This document shows positions 44,774 through 53,880 of a DNA stretch of 64,000 bases, piece after piece. The first letter of the stretch is position 1. Every line of letters begins with the position of its first letter. The notes below the pieces were generated by a model that saw only the letters and a list, made by a program, of their open reading frames with translations, made no database searches and was not told where the DNA came from. The translations under genes were made by a program, and so were the position numbers. The stretch covers positions 91,962 to 155,961 of the forward strand of contig NZ_CAKVMR010000001.1 of the NCBI RefSeq assembly GCF_934772795.1, given 5' to 3'. The DNA is from an uncultured Holdemanella sp. GTDB taxonomy: Bacteria > Bacillota_I > Bacilli_A > Erysipelotrichales > Erysipelotrichaceae.

Positions 44774-45676
44774 ATGGAATTAAAAGATGCATTAGAGGAT
44801 TATCGTTTATATTTGAATGTTCTGCAAAGAAAATCAAAGAAGACGCAACAATCGTATCTTCATGATATTGAGGTGTATTTGAATTTTTTAAAGGAAAGAA
44901 ATATTACAAAGTGTGATAATGTTTCGGTTTTAGATATCGAAGACTTTTTGGATGTTTATGCCGAAGATCACATTGCCTCAAGTCTCAATCGTATGATTGC
45001 GAGTATTCATTCTTTTCATTTGCAGATATCGATTGCGCATCCTGAAGTCAAAGATGTGTCTTTATTAATTCATGGGATGAAATCATCAAAACATCTGCCT
45101 GTTTATTTGTCGGTGGATGAGGTTAAAAAAGTTTTTTCATCTTTTCAAGACAATGAGATTGATCAATATAATAAAACGATATTAGTTGTATTATATTCTT
45201 GTGGTTTGCGTGTAAGTGAGCTTTGTGAGTTAAAGTTGAATGATGTGCATTTGTCAGAAGGCATCTTAAAGGTCAAAGGTAAAGGAGACAAGGAACGTGT
45301 GATTCCGATTTCTTCGTATTGTATTTCACAGATGAAATATTATTTAGATTCCATTCGTAGTATTTGGGATGTAAAGAATGTTTCGTATTTTTTTGTGAAT
45401 CGTTTAGGTCGTCGTTGTACTCGGCAATATGTACATTTAATGATCAAAAATAAAGTCAATGAATTAAATTTGAACCCTAAAATTTCAGCACATAGTTTTA
45501 GACATTCGTTTGCGACACATCTTTTAGATGGGGATGCGGATCTTAGAATCGTGCAGGAGTTATTGGGACATTCAAATATTCAAACAACGCAGATCTATAC
45601 GCATATTCAAGATCAGCGTTTAACAAGTGTATATGATCGTTGTTTTCAAAAAATAGAAAAACAAAAGGAGGAGTAG
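44774..45676 (+). CDS. Tyrosine recombinase, XerC/XerD type
   Basis: A 300-residue phage-integrase family recombinase. The N-terminal SAM-like core-binding domain is followed by the catalytic domain with arginine in SCGLRVSELCEL, a lysine in KGKGDKERVIP, HSFRHSFATHLL, GHSNIQTTQIYTHI with the last histidine and the tyrosine. It could be the chromosome-dimer resolvase XerD or XerC, since it sits among housekeeping genes. There is no Shine-Dalgarno sequence before the ATG. Confidence 0.88.
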   Translation: MELKDALEDYRLYLNVLQRKSKKTQQSYLHDIEVYLNFLKERNITKCDNVSVLDIEDFLDVYAEDHIASSLNRMIASIHSFHLQISIAHPEVKDVSLLIHGMKSSKHLPVYLSVDEVKKVFSSFQDNEIDQYNKTILVVLYSCGLRVSELCELKLNDVHLSEGILKVKGKGDKERVIPISSYCISQMKYYLDSIRSIWDVKNVSYFFVNRLGRRCTRQYVHLMIKNKVNELNLNPKISAHSFRHSFATHLLDGDADLRIVQELLGHSNIQTTQIYTHIQDQRLTSVYDRCFQKIEKQKEE

Positions 45677-45679
45677 TAT

Positions 45680-46513
45680 ATGTCATGTGAAGGTTGTCCT
45701 TCTCAAGGAAAATGTGGTAAGAACAGTGAAACATGTGGAATTCAATCGAATCCAGATAACCACATCAAAAATATTATCACTGTAATGTCTGGTAAGGGTG
45801 GTGTTGGTAAATCCACTGTTACTGTTATGTTGGCTAAGGCCATGGCAAAAAAAGGCTTGAAAGTTGGTATTATGGATGCGGATATTACAGGTCCTAGTAT
45901 CCCTAGACTTTTAGCTTTGACAAACCAGCATGCGTATGGAAATGAAAAGCAGCAATTGATTCCAATTGAATCCAAAGAAGGTATTAAAGTGATGTCTTTA
46001 AACTTCTTGGTACAATCAGAATCGGATCCAGTGATTTGGCGTGGTCCAGTTATTGGTGGTGTTGTTAAACAATTCTATACAGATGTTGTATGGGGTGATT
46101 TGGATGTCTTATTGATCGATATGCCTCCTGGAACTGGAGATGTAGCCCTAACAATTATGCAGTCCATTCCAGTGCAGGGTGTAGTCATGGTATCTACACC
46201 GCAGCCAATGGTAAGTATGATTGTAGAAAAGGCTTGTCACATGTGTGAAAAGATGGAAGTGAAAGTGCTTGGTATCATTGAAAATATGGCGTACTTAGAA
46301 TGTCCAAATTGTCATGAAAGAATTGAATTCTATAAGAAGGAAGATGTGGAAACATTATGTAATTCAACTTGTACAAAATTATATGGAACACTTCCTATGT
46401 TGGATTTGATTCGTGATATCAATGAATATGCTGCATATTCTAAAGAACAACAAGAAAAAGTAGATGCCTATCTAAGTGATATTGCGACTGAAGTCTTAGA
46501 AGATATTGCGTAA
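45680..46513 (+). CDS. mrp: Mrp/NBP35-family iron-sulfur carrier ATPase
   Basis: A 277-residue P-loop protein. The deviant Walker A is GKGGVGKST; the bridging CxxC is seen later in ECPNCHERIEF. The N-terminus has four additional cysteines (CEGCPSQGKCG and SETCG), as in eukaryotic NBP35-like members, and could hold a further cluster. It carries Fe-S clusters to target proteins. It overlaps the next gene by one base. Confidence 0.9.
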   Translation: MSCEGCPSQGKCGKNSETCGIQSNPDNHIKNIITVMSGKGGVGKSTVTVMLAKAMAKKGLKVGIMDADITGPSIPRLLALTNQHAYGNEKQQLIPIESKEGIKVMSLNFLVQSESDPVIWRGPVIGGVVKQFYTDVVWGDLDVLLIDMPPGTGDVALTIMQSIPVQGVVMVSTPQPMVSMIVEKACHMCEKMEVKVLGIIENMAYLECPNCHERIEFYKKEDVETLCNSTCTKLYGTLPMLDLIRDINEYAAYSKEQQEKVDAYLSDIATEVLEDIA

Positions 46514-47133
46514 TGGAGTATGTACTTCATCGTAAGTCCAATTGTAAAAAAATAAAAATACGTGTAGTTGAAGGAGTGGTTTGTGTAAGCGCTCCTTTCT
46601 ATGTTTCTAAAAGGGAAATTGATAATTTTGTGCAAGAACAAGAAGCTTGGATTCAAAATCAATTAAGTAAGTTTACTCTTTCAAAAGAAAATGACAGGAT
46701 TCCTTTATTAGGTAATGAATATAGATTACATTACATTGATCAACGAAAGTGTTATGTTGAAGATTATGCTTTATATTTGTATCCAGATACAAAGTTGATT
46801 CAACTATTTTTGAAGCAGAATGCCAAAAAGTATATTGATCTTCGTTTTGAATTTTTTTGCGAACAATTACACATACATGATATTTCTTTACAATATGGCT
46901 TTTATAAGAGTAAGTGGGGCAGTTGTACACCTAGTAAACATAAGATTTGTTTCAATGTGAATCTTATATTCATGCCCCTTGAATTTGTGGATGCGATCAT
47001 TCTTCATGAATTGGCTCATTTGTATCATTTAAATCATTCAAAAGAATTCTATGATTTACTATGTACTTGGATGCCAAACTATAAAGAGATCATGAAAGAA
47101 AATAAAAAGAAGCCAATTCCGAATTTGTATTAA
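46513..47133 (+). CDS. YgjP/DUF45-type metallopeptidase-like protein
   Basis: A 206-residue protein of the YgjP/WLM-like family. The zinc site HELAHLYHLNHSKEFY fits the HExxH...H pattern, preceded by SKWGSCTPSKHKICFNVNL, a strong family signature. Substrate and role are unknown. The ATG overlaps the mrp stop (TAATG). Confidence 0.85.
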   Translation: MEYVLHRKSNCKKIKIRVVEGVVCVSAPFYVSKREIDNFVQEQEAWIQNQLSKFTLSKENDRIPLLGNEYRLHYIDQRKCYVEDYALYLYPDTKLIQLFLKQNAKKYIDLRFEFFCEQLHIHDISLQYGFYKSKWGSCTPSKHKICFNVNLIFMPLEFVDAIILHELAHLYHLNHSKEFYDLLCTWMPNYKEIMKENKKKPIPNLY

Positions 47134-47136
47134 AAA

Positions 47137-47163
47137 AGAGCTCATATGAGCTCTGATTTTTTT
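47137..47163 (+). terminator. Bidirectional terminator between the YgjP-like gene and purB
   Basis: An 18-base perfect palindrome AGAGCTCATATGAGCTCT (47137-47154), with T-rich sequence on the right and six A on the left, so it can work on both strands. The two genes converge here. Confidence 0.82.
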
Positions 47164-48592
47164 ATACGTTAATTGCAGCGTGCATTCCTAATGCATCTTT
47201 TTCTTTAGCTAGAATTGGATCAATGAAGTCTTTGAAGAATTCTTCTGTTTGTTGAACAGAACGTCCAACGAAGTTTTCTGGTTTCATGATTGAAAGGATT
47301 TGTTCTTTTGTCATGCCAAACTTTGGATCGGCTGCAATACGGTCGATCAAATCGTTTGGTTTACCTTCTTCTTTAACAACACGACCTGCTGCCATTGAGT
47401 GTTGACGAATCAATTCGTGTAACTCTTGACGGTCACCACCGGCTTTAACAGCGTCCATCATAATGTTTTCTGTCGCCATGAATGGTAATTCTTTTAATAA
47501 GTTAGCTTCTACTACTTTTGGATATACAACTAAACCATCACTTACATTTAAGTAAAGATCTAATAGTCCATCTGTAGCTAAGAAAGCTTCGGCAATTGAA
47601 ATACGTTTGTTTGCGGAATCATCCAATGTTCTTTCAAACCATTGTGTACTTGCAGTAATGGCAGGGTTGATTGAATCGGCAATGATGTAGTTAGCTAGAG
47701 CCGCCATTCTTTCTGAACGCATAGGGTTACGTTTGTAGGCCATTGCGCTTGAACCAATTTGTGATTTTTCAAATGGTTCTTCGATTTCTTTCATATGTTG
47801 TAATAAACGAATATCATTACTGAATTTGTGTGCACTTTGTGCAATTTGAACTAAGACTTGTAATACTTGTGTATCATATTTACGAGTATATGTTTGTCCA
47901 CTGACTGCGAAATATTGGTCGTAACCTAATTTTTCACAGATTTTTTCATCCAATGCTTTAACTTTGTCTGTATCTCCTTCAAACAATTCCATAAAGCTTG
48001 CCTGTGTACCTGTTGTTCCTTTGCATCCTAATAATTTCTTATTATCTAATAAATGCTGGATTTCAACATAGTCCATATATAAGTCTTGTGCCCATAAACT
48101 AGCTCTTTTACCTACAGTTGTTGGCTGAGCGGGTTGGAAGTGAGTAAACGCAAGACATGGCATGTCTTTGTATTTTAATGCGAATTCTTCTAGTTTTTCT
48201 AATACATTGACAATTTTCTTTTGTACAAGCTCTAAAGCTTCGTGCATGATAATTAAATCTGTGTTGTCACCAACGTAGCAGCTAGTAGCTCCTAAGTGAA
48301 TGATTCCCTTAGCTTTTGGACATTGCACTCCATACGCATATACGTGTGACATAACATCGTGACGCACTTCTTTTTCTCTAGCTTTTGCGACATCGTAGTT
48401 GATATCTAAAGCGTGTGCTTTCAATTCTTCGATTTGTTCTTCGGTAATGTCTAATCCAAGTTCTTTTTCAGACTCTGCAAGAGCAATCCAAAGTCTTCTC
48501 CATGTCGTAAATTTTTTGTCGTTTGAAAATAATGCCTGCATTTCCTTAGATGCATATCTCTGTGAAAGAGGAGATTGGTAATATTCGTTCAT
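47162..48592 (-). CDS. purB: Adenylosuccinate lyase
   Basis: A 476-residue fumarase/aspartase-superfamily enzyme. The signature SSAMAYKRNPMRSER is present, and THFQPAQPTTVGKRA contains the catalytic histidine region. It acts twice in purine synthesis, releasing fumarate from SAICAR and from adenylosuccinate. The start is taken as the ATG at 48592 with AGGTGG upstream; a GTG three codons earlier overlaps that ribosome binding site. It is transcribed alone, away from other pur genes. Confidence 0.94.
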   Translation of the reverse strand: MNEYYQSPLSQRYASKEMQALFSNDKKFTTWRRLWIALAESEKELGLDITEEQIEELKAHALDINYDVAKAREKEVRHDVMSHVYAYGVQCPKAKGIIHLGATSCYVGDNTDLIIMHEALELVQKKIVNVLEKLEEFALKYKDMPCLAFTHFQPAQPTTVGKRASLWAQDLYMDYVEIQHLLDNKKLLGCKGTTGTQASFMELFEGDTDKVKALDEKICEKLGYDQYFAVSGQTYTRKYDTQVLQVLVQIAQSAHKFSNDIRLLQHMKEIEEPFEKSQIGSSAMAYKRNPMRSERMAALANYIIADSINPAITASTQWFERTLDDSANKRISIAEAFLATDGLLDLYLNVSDGLVVYPKVVEANLLKELPFMATENIMMDAVKAGGDRQELHELIRQHSMAAGRVVKEEGKPNDLIDRIAADPKFGMTKEQILSIMKPENFVGRSVQQTEEFFKDFIDPILAKEKDALGMHAAINV

Positions 48593-48632
48593 TTGTTCCA
48601 CCTATTCTAGTTAGTTTTTTCCTAACATTAAT

Positions 48633-48661
48633 ATTATATGTGTTTCAATTTTTAAATTCAA
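48633..48661 (-). promoter_or_regulatory. Promoter of purB
   Basis: Minus-strand TTGAAT (48661-48656) and TATAAT (48638-48633) with a 17-base spacer. It overlaps the murT promoter on the other strand. Confidence 0.7.
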
Positions 48662-48679
48662 CTTCAATTGTTGTATAAT
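48651..48679 (+). promoter_or_regulatory. Promoter of murT-gatD
   Basis: TATAAT at 48674-48679 with a weak -35 TTTAAA at 48651-48656, 17 bases apart. It overlaps the purB promoter, so the two are divergent and may compete. Confidence 0.5.
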
Positions 48680-48704
48680 AGAAGAGTATGGAAAAGGAGT
48701 AGTT

Positions 48705-50021
48705 ATGAAAACTTTATCTATATTATCTACAAAGCTAAGTGCCTGGGGTCTACACCTAATTGGAAGGGGTGGATCGTTGCCTGGGTCTATCGGCTGCAAA
48801 GTCGATGCGAATATATTATCGAAATTAAAATTTAATGGTCCTGTCATTTTGGTTACGGGTACAAATGGAAAAACGAGTACGGCCAATATGATTACAGACT
48901 TGTTTGAAAAGGCTGGATATAATGTGATTTCCAATCGTAAAGGAGATAACTTAAAGGCAGGTATTGTTACTACGTTGTTGACCAACGCTAAACTAAATGG
49001 TGAAATCAAAGCCAATGCGGTTGTATTAGAATGTGATGAATTGAATGTAAGACATATTCTTCCATATATTCCGGTTACCGATTTTGTGGTCAATAATTTC
49101 TTTCGTGATCAATTAGATCGTGCGCGTGAAATGGAACAGTTGATTGATTCGATTGAAAAGGTATTGCCTGAATATAGGGGTCGATTGATTTTAAATGCGA
49201 ATGATCCAAATGTCGTAAGATTAAATTTAGTGGCGAAAAATGCTTCATTCTCTTATTTTGGAATGGATGAGAACAAGTATTCTGTCAAAATCACAAAAGA
49301 GGCAAGTGAAGGAAAATTCTGTCCGAAGTGTGGGGCTAGACTTGAATATAGTTATTATCAATATTCACATATTGGTAAATTCCATTGTTCAAAGTGTGAT
49401 TTTCAAACGCCAGAAATGGATATTTGTTTAAAAGATATTGAGTTGGATCAAGAAACATTTACGAGTGATGGCGTAAATTATAAATCTCCATATGAAGGCA
49501 TGTATTCTATGTACAATTGTGCTGTTGTATTGAATGTTGCGAAAAATTACGGAATATCTGTTGATTGTGTAAAATCAGTATTTCGTCATGCGCCTCAGCC
49601 TGCGGGAAGAAATGAAACGTTTAAAGCAGAGAATCAGACTTGTATTTTGAACCTAGTTAAAAACCCTACGGGTGCCAATGAAGTTATGAAGGTCATTGAA
49701 AAGGATGATTCGGATAAGACAATTGTGATCATATTGAATGATCGTGAGCAGGATGGTACGGATGTTAGCTGGATCTATGATACTTTCTTTGAAAAGATCA
49801 TGAAGGATAGCACAAAGGAAATTATTTGTACGGGTCTTCGTGCAAATGATATGGCTTTAAGAATCTATTATGGTGGATATAAAGGACCTTTAAGTGTTGT
49901 CGATACTTTGGACATTGCCGTAAAAGCCGCATTAGCTACAAAGCGTACGACATATGCGATTGCGACATATACGGCACTGCTTCCTACGCGTAATGCGATC
50001 AAGAAGGAGATGGGTCTATGA
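48705..50021 (+). CDS. murT: Lipid II isoglutaminyl synthase, MurT subunit
   Basis: A 438-residue Mur ligase-like protein. The P-loop is TGTNGKTS at about 51-58. A four-cysteine zinc ribbon (CPKCG ... CSKC, near 206-230) interrupts the central domain, as in MurT. The C-terminal DUF1727 domain follows. With GatD it amidates the D-glutamate of lipid II using glutamine-derived ammonia and ATP. GatD overlaps by 4 bases. Confidence 0.94.
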   Translation: MKTLSILSTKLSAWGLHLIGRGGSLPGSIGCKVDANILSKLKFNGPVILVTGTNGKTSTANMITDLFEKAGYNVISNRKGDNLKAGIVTTLLTNAKLNGEIKANAVVLECDELNVRHILPYIPVTDFVVNNFFRDQLDRAREMEQLIDSIEKVLPEYRGRLILNANDPNVVRLNLVAKNASFSYFGMDENKYSVKITKEASEGKFCPKCGARLEYSYYQYSHIGKFHCSKCDFQTPEMDICLKDIELDQETFTSDGVNYKSPYEGMYSMYNCAVVLNVAKNYGISVDCVKSVFRHAPQPAGRNETFKAENQTCILNLVKNPTGANEVMKVIEKDDSDKTIVIILNDREQDGTDVSWIYDTFFEKIMKDSTKEIICTGLRANDMALRIYYGGYKGPLSVVDTLDIAVKAALATKRTTYAIATYTALLPTRNAIKKEMGL

Positions 50022-50749
50022 AAGTAGTTTGGATGTATCATGATATCATGGATCTTTATGGGGATAAGGGAAATATGATGGTTCTAAAGAAGCGTTGTTT
50101 AGATCGTGGTATTCCTTTTGAGCTGGATACTTGTGGTATTGGTGAAGAAAAAGATTTAAGTGAATATGATTTGATTTTCTTAGGCGGTGGTGCAGATAAG
50201 GAACAAATTAGTTTGATTCCTGATTTATTATCGCGTAAAGAAAATATTAAGAAGGCCATGGATGAAAAGACGTTTATACTTTTGATTTGTGGTGGATATC
50301 AATTGTTTGGACAATATTATATTGCGGCCAACAATGAAAAGATTTCTGGTTTGCAGTTCTATGATTATTATACGGATACGGGAAAAGCTGGTAGTCGTTG
50401 TATTGGAAATGTTGTGATCGATGCGAATTTAGATGGTTTAAAAACGCGTATCGTTGGTTTTGAAAATCATGGGGGTCAAACATTAAATGTAACGCATCCT
50501 TTGGGAAAAGTTGTCAAGGGATATGGAAATAGTTTTGGTGCTGGTTATGAAGGTTTCTATGACGGAAAGATTTTAGGTACGTATTTGCATGGTCCTTTAC
50601 TTCCTAAAAATCCTGAGGTGGCGGATTTTGTGATTTCAAAAGCGCTACAAAAAAGAAATCCGGATTTTAAATATAGTGATTTAAAGCCGCTTGAAGATAA
50701 GTTTGAAAAGATGGCTCGTGAGGCTGTATTTAAGAAATTAGAGATATAA
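50018..50749 (+). CDS. gatD: Lipid II isoglutaminyl synthase, GatD glutaminase subunit
   Basis: A 243-residue class I glutamine amidotransferase-like protein, CobB/CobQ type. The nucleophile cysteine lies in LLICGGYQLFG and the catalytic histidine in GTYLHGPLL. It releases ammonia from glutamine for MurT. Start and stop couple it directly to murT. Confidence 0.94.
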   Translation: MKVVWMYHDIMDLYGDKGNMMVLKKRCLDRGIPFELDTCGIGEEKDLSEYDLIFLGGGADKEQISLIPDLLSRKENIKKAMDEKTFILLICGGYQLFGQYYIAANNEKISGLQFYDYYTDTGKAGSRCIGNVVIDANLDGLKTRIVGFENHGGQTLNVTHPLGKVVKGYGNSFGAGYEGFYDGKILGTYLHGPLLPKNPEVADFVISKALQKRNPDFKYSDLKPLEDKFEKMAREAVFKKLEI

Positions 50750-50753
50750 AAAA

Positions 50754-50838
50754 AGATGTCATAAGACATCTAAAAACATAGTACATAAGGGGTTTATTAT
50801 ATTTTTTGACTCGAACGATAATGAAGTACTATGTTTTT
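50754..50838. other. Paired hairpins after gatD, possible terminators or small RNA
   Basis: Two inverted repeats in a row. AGATGTC/GACATCT (50754-50771) has its T tract on the minus strand. AAAAACATAGTAC/GTACTATGTTTTT (50772-50784 and 50826-50838) encloses a 41-base loop and has T tracts outward on both strands. They may simply end gatD transcripts, but the minus-strand arrangement would also fit a short RNA of about 100 nt. A minus-strand frame of 32 codons exists here without a well-placed ribosome binding site, so I do not call it a gene. Confidence 0.5.
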
Positions 50839-50878
50839 TATCACTCACTCCTTTCATGGTTTTAGTATATAAGTTATA

Positions 50879-50897
50879 TTGACAATATATATGTCAA
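50879..50897. promoter_or_regulatory. Palindrome upstream of the secreted nuclease gene
   Basis: TTGACA-ATATATA-TGTCAA, perfect 6-base arms. It lies 17 bases before the nuclease start. It could be an operator or a pair of -35 boxes on opposite strands. Confidence 0.35.
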
Positions 50898-50913
50898 ATA
50901 TGTGAGGATTACT

Positions 50914-51759
50914 ATGAGAAAATTTATTGTATCAATGTTCATTATTCTTTCGACATTGATCACGCCTATATCGGCTTATGAGATTGATGAGATACCTGAA
51001 TATAGCGGCAGTCCTTATGTAGAGATACATGATAACGAGCCTGTATTCAGTTCGAAGGATATGAATAAAAAGAGTTTTGAATCGTACTCGAATCTAGATT
51101 CTTTAGATCGGCCACAGGTTGCGTATGCGAATGTGTCAAAGGATCTAATGCCGACAAAAAAGCGAGAAAGTATTGGTTCTGTAAAGCCTGCAGGATGGCA
51201 TACAGTGCGTTATAAGGGAATTGATGGAAAGTACTTATATAATCGTTGTCATTTGATTGGATATCAATTGACGGGTGAAAATGCGAATTGTAAAAACTTA
51301 ATGACGGGTACGCGCTATTTAAATGTAGAGGGTATGCTTCCGTTTGAAAATGAAGTCTGTGACTACATAAAAAAGACTAATCATCATGTTTTATATCGGG
51401 TTACACCTATCTATGATGGTGATAACTTAATTGCGGATGGTGTACAGATCGAGGCGTATTCTATAGAAGATAAAGGGCAAGGTGTATCGTTTAATGTATT
51501 TTGTTATAACGTGCAGCCAGGTATCACAATTGATTATAAAACGGGCGATTCAAGTCGTTCGAATGACAATATTATAAAGGAATATAAAGTTACAGAGGAT
51601 ACTTCTACTTATGTTTTAAATGTAAAAACGCATAAGTTTCATAAGCCTACTTGTGCAAGCATTCGTTTGATGAATGATGAAAACAAGTTGGAGTCAAGTG
51701 CATCTAGAGATGTATTGATCGATCAGGGGTATTCACCTTGTAAAAACTGCAATCCATAG
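50914..51759 (+). CDS. Secreted DNA/RNA non-specific endonuclease
   Basis: A 281-residue protein with a signal peptide (MRKFIVSMFIILSTLITPIS, cut near SAYE). The nuclease core has NRCHLIGYQLTGENANC with the catalytic histidine and the metal-site asparagine, followed by LMTGTRYLNVEGM, like the EndA/streptodornase family. The C-terminal 45 residues have paired cysteines (KPTCASI, SPCKNCNP) resembling a small zinc-binding module. It probably degrades extracellular DNA. The start is the ATG at 50914, with GAGGA upstream. Confidence 0.85.
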   Translation: MRKFIVSMFIILSTLITPISAYEIDEIPEYSGSPYVEIHDNEPVFSSKDMNKKSFESYSNLDSLDRPQVAYANVSKDLMPTKKRESIGSVKPAGWHTVRYKGIDGKYLYNRCHLIGYQLTGENANCKNLMTGTRYLNVEGMLPFENEVCDYIKKTNHHVLYRVTPIYDGDNLIADGVQIEAYSIEDKGQGVSFNVFCYNVQPGITIDYKTGDSSRSNDNIIKEYKVTEDTSTYVLNVKTHKFHKPTCASIRLMNDENKLESSASRDVLIDQGYSPCKNCNP

Positions 51760-51768
51760 GAGAATAAC

Positions 51769-52680
51769 ATGAAAAGAATCATATCTATACTTTGTGTATG
51801 TGTTTTATCTTTATCTTTATTTGGTTGTTCCAAACCAGAAAATAATGTGGAATTAAAAAAGAATGTTTCTTGTCAATTGTTGGATGTATTAACCATCACA
51901 AATGATACGGATAATTCGACGTACTACTATTATTTGGCGAGTGTTGAAAATAAAGGTAAAAAGCCGTATGACACAAAGAATTTAATTTATACCGTAACGG
52001 ATGACAATGAAAAAGAGATCAGTGTCATTGATAAATACCAGTCTACGCCTTCTTATGTCATTAATAAGGGTCAGAATACGTATATTTATGGTTATATTGG
52101 TTTCCCAAACAATGATCAAAAAAACTTGGGGCTTTCTTTTAATAATAAGAAACAATTTTTGCCTTTTAAAGCTTTTGATATACGTAAGGCCAGCGATAAG
52201 AATGTGAAGGATTCAAAGGATACAAAATATACTTTCTTTGAAGATGATACTTTAAAGATTGGTGTGGATGCTTCTAAAGCAAGTTATGTATATGAGAATG
52301 GGGAAACGGTATTAAAGAATATTAAGATTACCTATAAAAACAAAACGGATTCTCGTATCATTGTTCCATATTTAACGCCGAGTGCTACTTTAGAAGGTAT
52401 AGATCTAAGTAATAAGGGTGATTTTGCGAATATGGATGAAATTAAGAGTCATGATTTTACAACGAATGGCATGGCACCTAAAACACAGAGTTTTAAAGCA
52501 AACGTAACGGGATATGTATTGTATTTCTTGGATAAGAAACAGACTGTAAATACAGAAATTGAATTCAATTTTGAAAAGGCAGCGCCTGATTTTACAGATA
52601 AAAGTACGAAGCCTTTTGTGGTGCATATGAATTCGAAGGCATTTGGAAAATCAAACACATTTAAGATTGGACTTGAATAA
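51769..52680 (+). CDS. Lipoprotein of unknown function
   Basis: A 303-residue protein with a lipoprotein signal: basic start MKRIISILC, hydrophobic stretch, and lipobox SLFGC with cysteine at about 20. The remainder shows two beta-rich repeats around phrases such as NDTDNSTYYYYLASVENKGKKPYD and KNIKITYKNKTDSRIIVPYL, similar in style to extracellular Ig-like (DUF4352/DUF5067-type) domains. It starts 9 bases after the nuclease stop, so the two are probably co-expressed. Confidence 0.72.
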   Translation: MKRIISILCVCVLSLSLFGCSKPENNVELKKNVSCQLLDVLTITNDTDNSTYYYYLASVENKGKKPYDTKNLIYTVTDDNEKEISVIDKYQSTPSYVINKGQNTYIYGYIGFPNNDQKNLGLSFNNKKQFLPFKAFDIRKASDKNVKDSKDTKYTFFEDDTLKIGVDASKASYVYENGETVLKNIKITYKNKTDSRIIVPYLTPSATLEGIDLSNKGDFANMDEIKSHDFTTNGMAPKTQSFKANVTGYVLYFLDKKQTVNTEIEFNFEKAAPDFTDKSTKPFVVHMNSKAFGKSNTFKIGLE

Positions 52681-52729
52681 GTCCTTTTCTTTTTAGTTCA
52701 CATTGTGTATAATTTTTGCGGTGATGTAA

Positions 52730-53575
52730 ATGTTAGAAGAAAAAGGATTAGTTCTTGAAGGCGGAGGCTTTCGGGGCATGTATACTTGTGGTGTAATTGA
52801 TGTATTTATGGAAAATAACATTGATTTTAATCAGGTTGTGGGAGTTTCTGCAGGTGCTGCCTTTGGATGCAATATCAAATCGAAACAGATTGGAAGAGCT
52901 TTACGCTACAACAAGCGTTTTTGTAGAGATCCTAGATACTCAGGATTAAAGAGCTTTATTAAAACAGGAGATCTATATAATAAAGAATTTGCGTATGGGG
53001 TTGTTCCTACGATATTGGATCCGTTTGATACAAAAGTGTTTAAGGAAAATCCATTGAGATTCACTGTTGTATGTACGGATATTCATACGGGTAAACCTGT
53101 ATATCATGAAATCAAAAATGGGGATGCTTTAGATATTGAATGGATTCGTGCTTCGGCTTCGATTCCTGTTGTGTCAAAACCCGTAAAACTAGATGGCTAT
53201 GAATTATTGGATGGTGGTGTTTCGGATTCGATTCCAGTGGATTGGATGTTGGAAAGAACAAAGAAGACGGTTGTTGTTTTAACTAGAGATCATACGTATC
53301 GAAAAAAGCCAATGAAATATATCAATCTTATAAAGAAGGCGTTTAAGGAATATCCAAATTTACAAAAGGCATTGGAAAATAGACATATTGTATATAATGA
53401 AACATTGGAAAAAATTGATCAGCTTGAAAGGGAAGGACAGATATTTGTGATTCGACCTTCTAAACCGATTGCGTGTGCAATGATTGAAAAGGATCCCAAT
53501 CATTTACAGGAAATCTATGATATTGGCAGACGTGATGCGTTGAATTGTTTAGAAGAATTAAAGAAATATTTGTGA
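52730..53575 (+). CDS. Patatin-like phospholipase
   Basis: A 281-residue patatin-family serine hydrolase. GGGFRGMYTCG is the oxyanion loop, VGVSAGAAFG holds the nucleophile serine, and LLDGGVSDSIP the aspartate of the catalytic dyad. There is no signal peptide. The C-terminal helical part matches the extension of YjjU-like patatins. Its lipid substrate is unknown. A TATAAT box lies just upstream, so it may have its own promoter. Confidence 0.85.
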   Translation: MLEEKGLVLEGGGFRGMYTCGVIDVFMENNIDFNQVVGVSAGAAFGCNIKSKQIGRALRYNKRFCRDPRYSGLKSFIKTGDLYNKEFAYGVVPTILDPFDTKVFKENPLRFTVVCTDIHTGKPVYHEIKNGDALDIEWIRASASIPVVSKPVKLDGYELLDGGVSDSIPVDWMLERTKKTVVVLTRDHTYRKKPMKYINLIKKAFKEYPNLQKALENRHIVYNETLEKIDQLEREGQIFVIRPSKPIACAMIEKDPNHLQEIYDIGRRDALNCLEELKKYL

Positions 53576-53631
53576 AGTGTTTCACATATAAGTTTATGAT
53601 ATACTAATAAAAATATTTAGGAGTGATACAT

Positions 53632-53880
53632 ATGAATTTCTTTAAAAAGCCTGGACGCATTCTATTAATTATTATGATTGTATTAGCTGTAGTGTGTCCG
53701 TATCGTGTTCATATGTATAAAACAAAAATTGAAGAAATCAAATCAGGCCAACTTAAGATCAATGACATGCAGTATGCTGCAGATGATCTACATCCATATT
53801 CAGCGTATTTAATGGCTGTGCCATATATTATTATTGAAGTCGCATTAGGATCCTTATATTACGTTAGAACTCGTGATTAG
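53632..53880 (+). CDS. Small membrane protein, 82 residues
   Basis: Starts MNFFKKPGRILLIIMIVLAV and has two hydrophobic segments (about 8-25 and 58-75) separated by a charged loop. TAGGAGTGA precedes the ATG. I do not recognise its family. It is the last ordinary gene before the transposon. Confidence 0.65.
   Translation: MNFFKKPGRILLIIMIVLAVVCPYRVHMYKTKIEEIKSGQLKINDMQYAADDLHPYSAYLMAVPYIIIEVALGSLYYVRTRD

Noticed and set aside
50745..50850. A 32-codon minus-strand peptide gene after gatD
   Set aside because: The AAAGGAG sequence lies after the ATG, not before it, and no other start codon is well placed. Kept only as a possible small RNA region.
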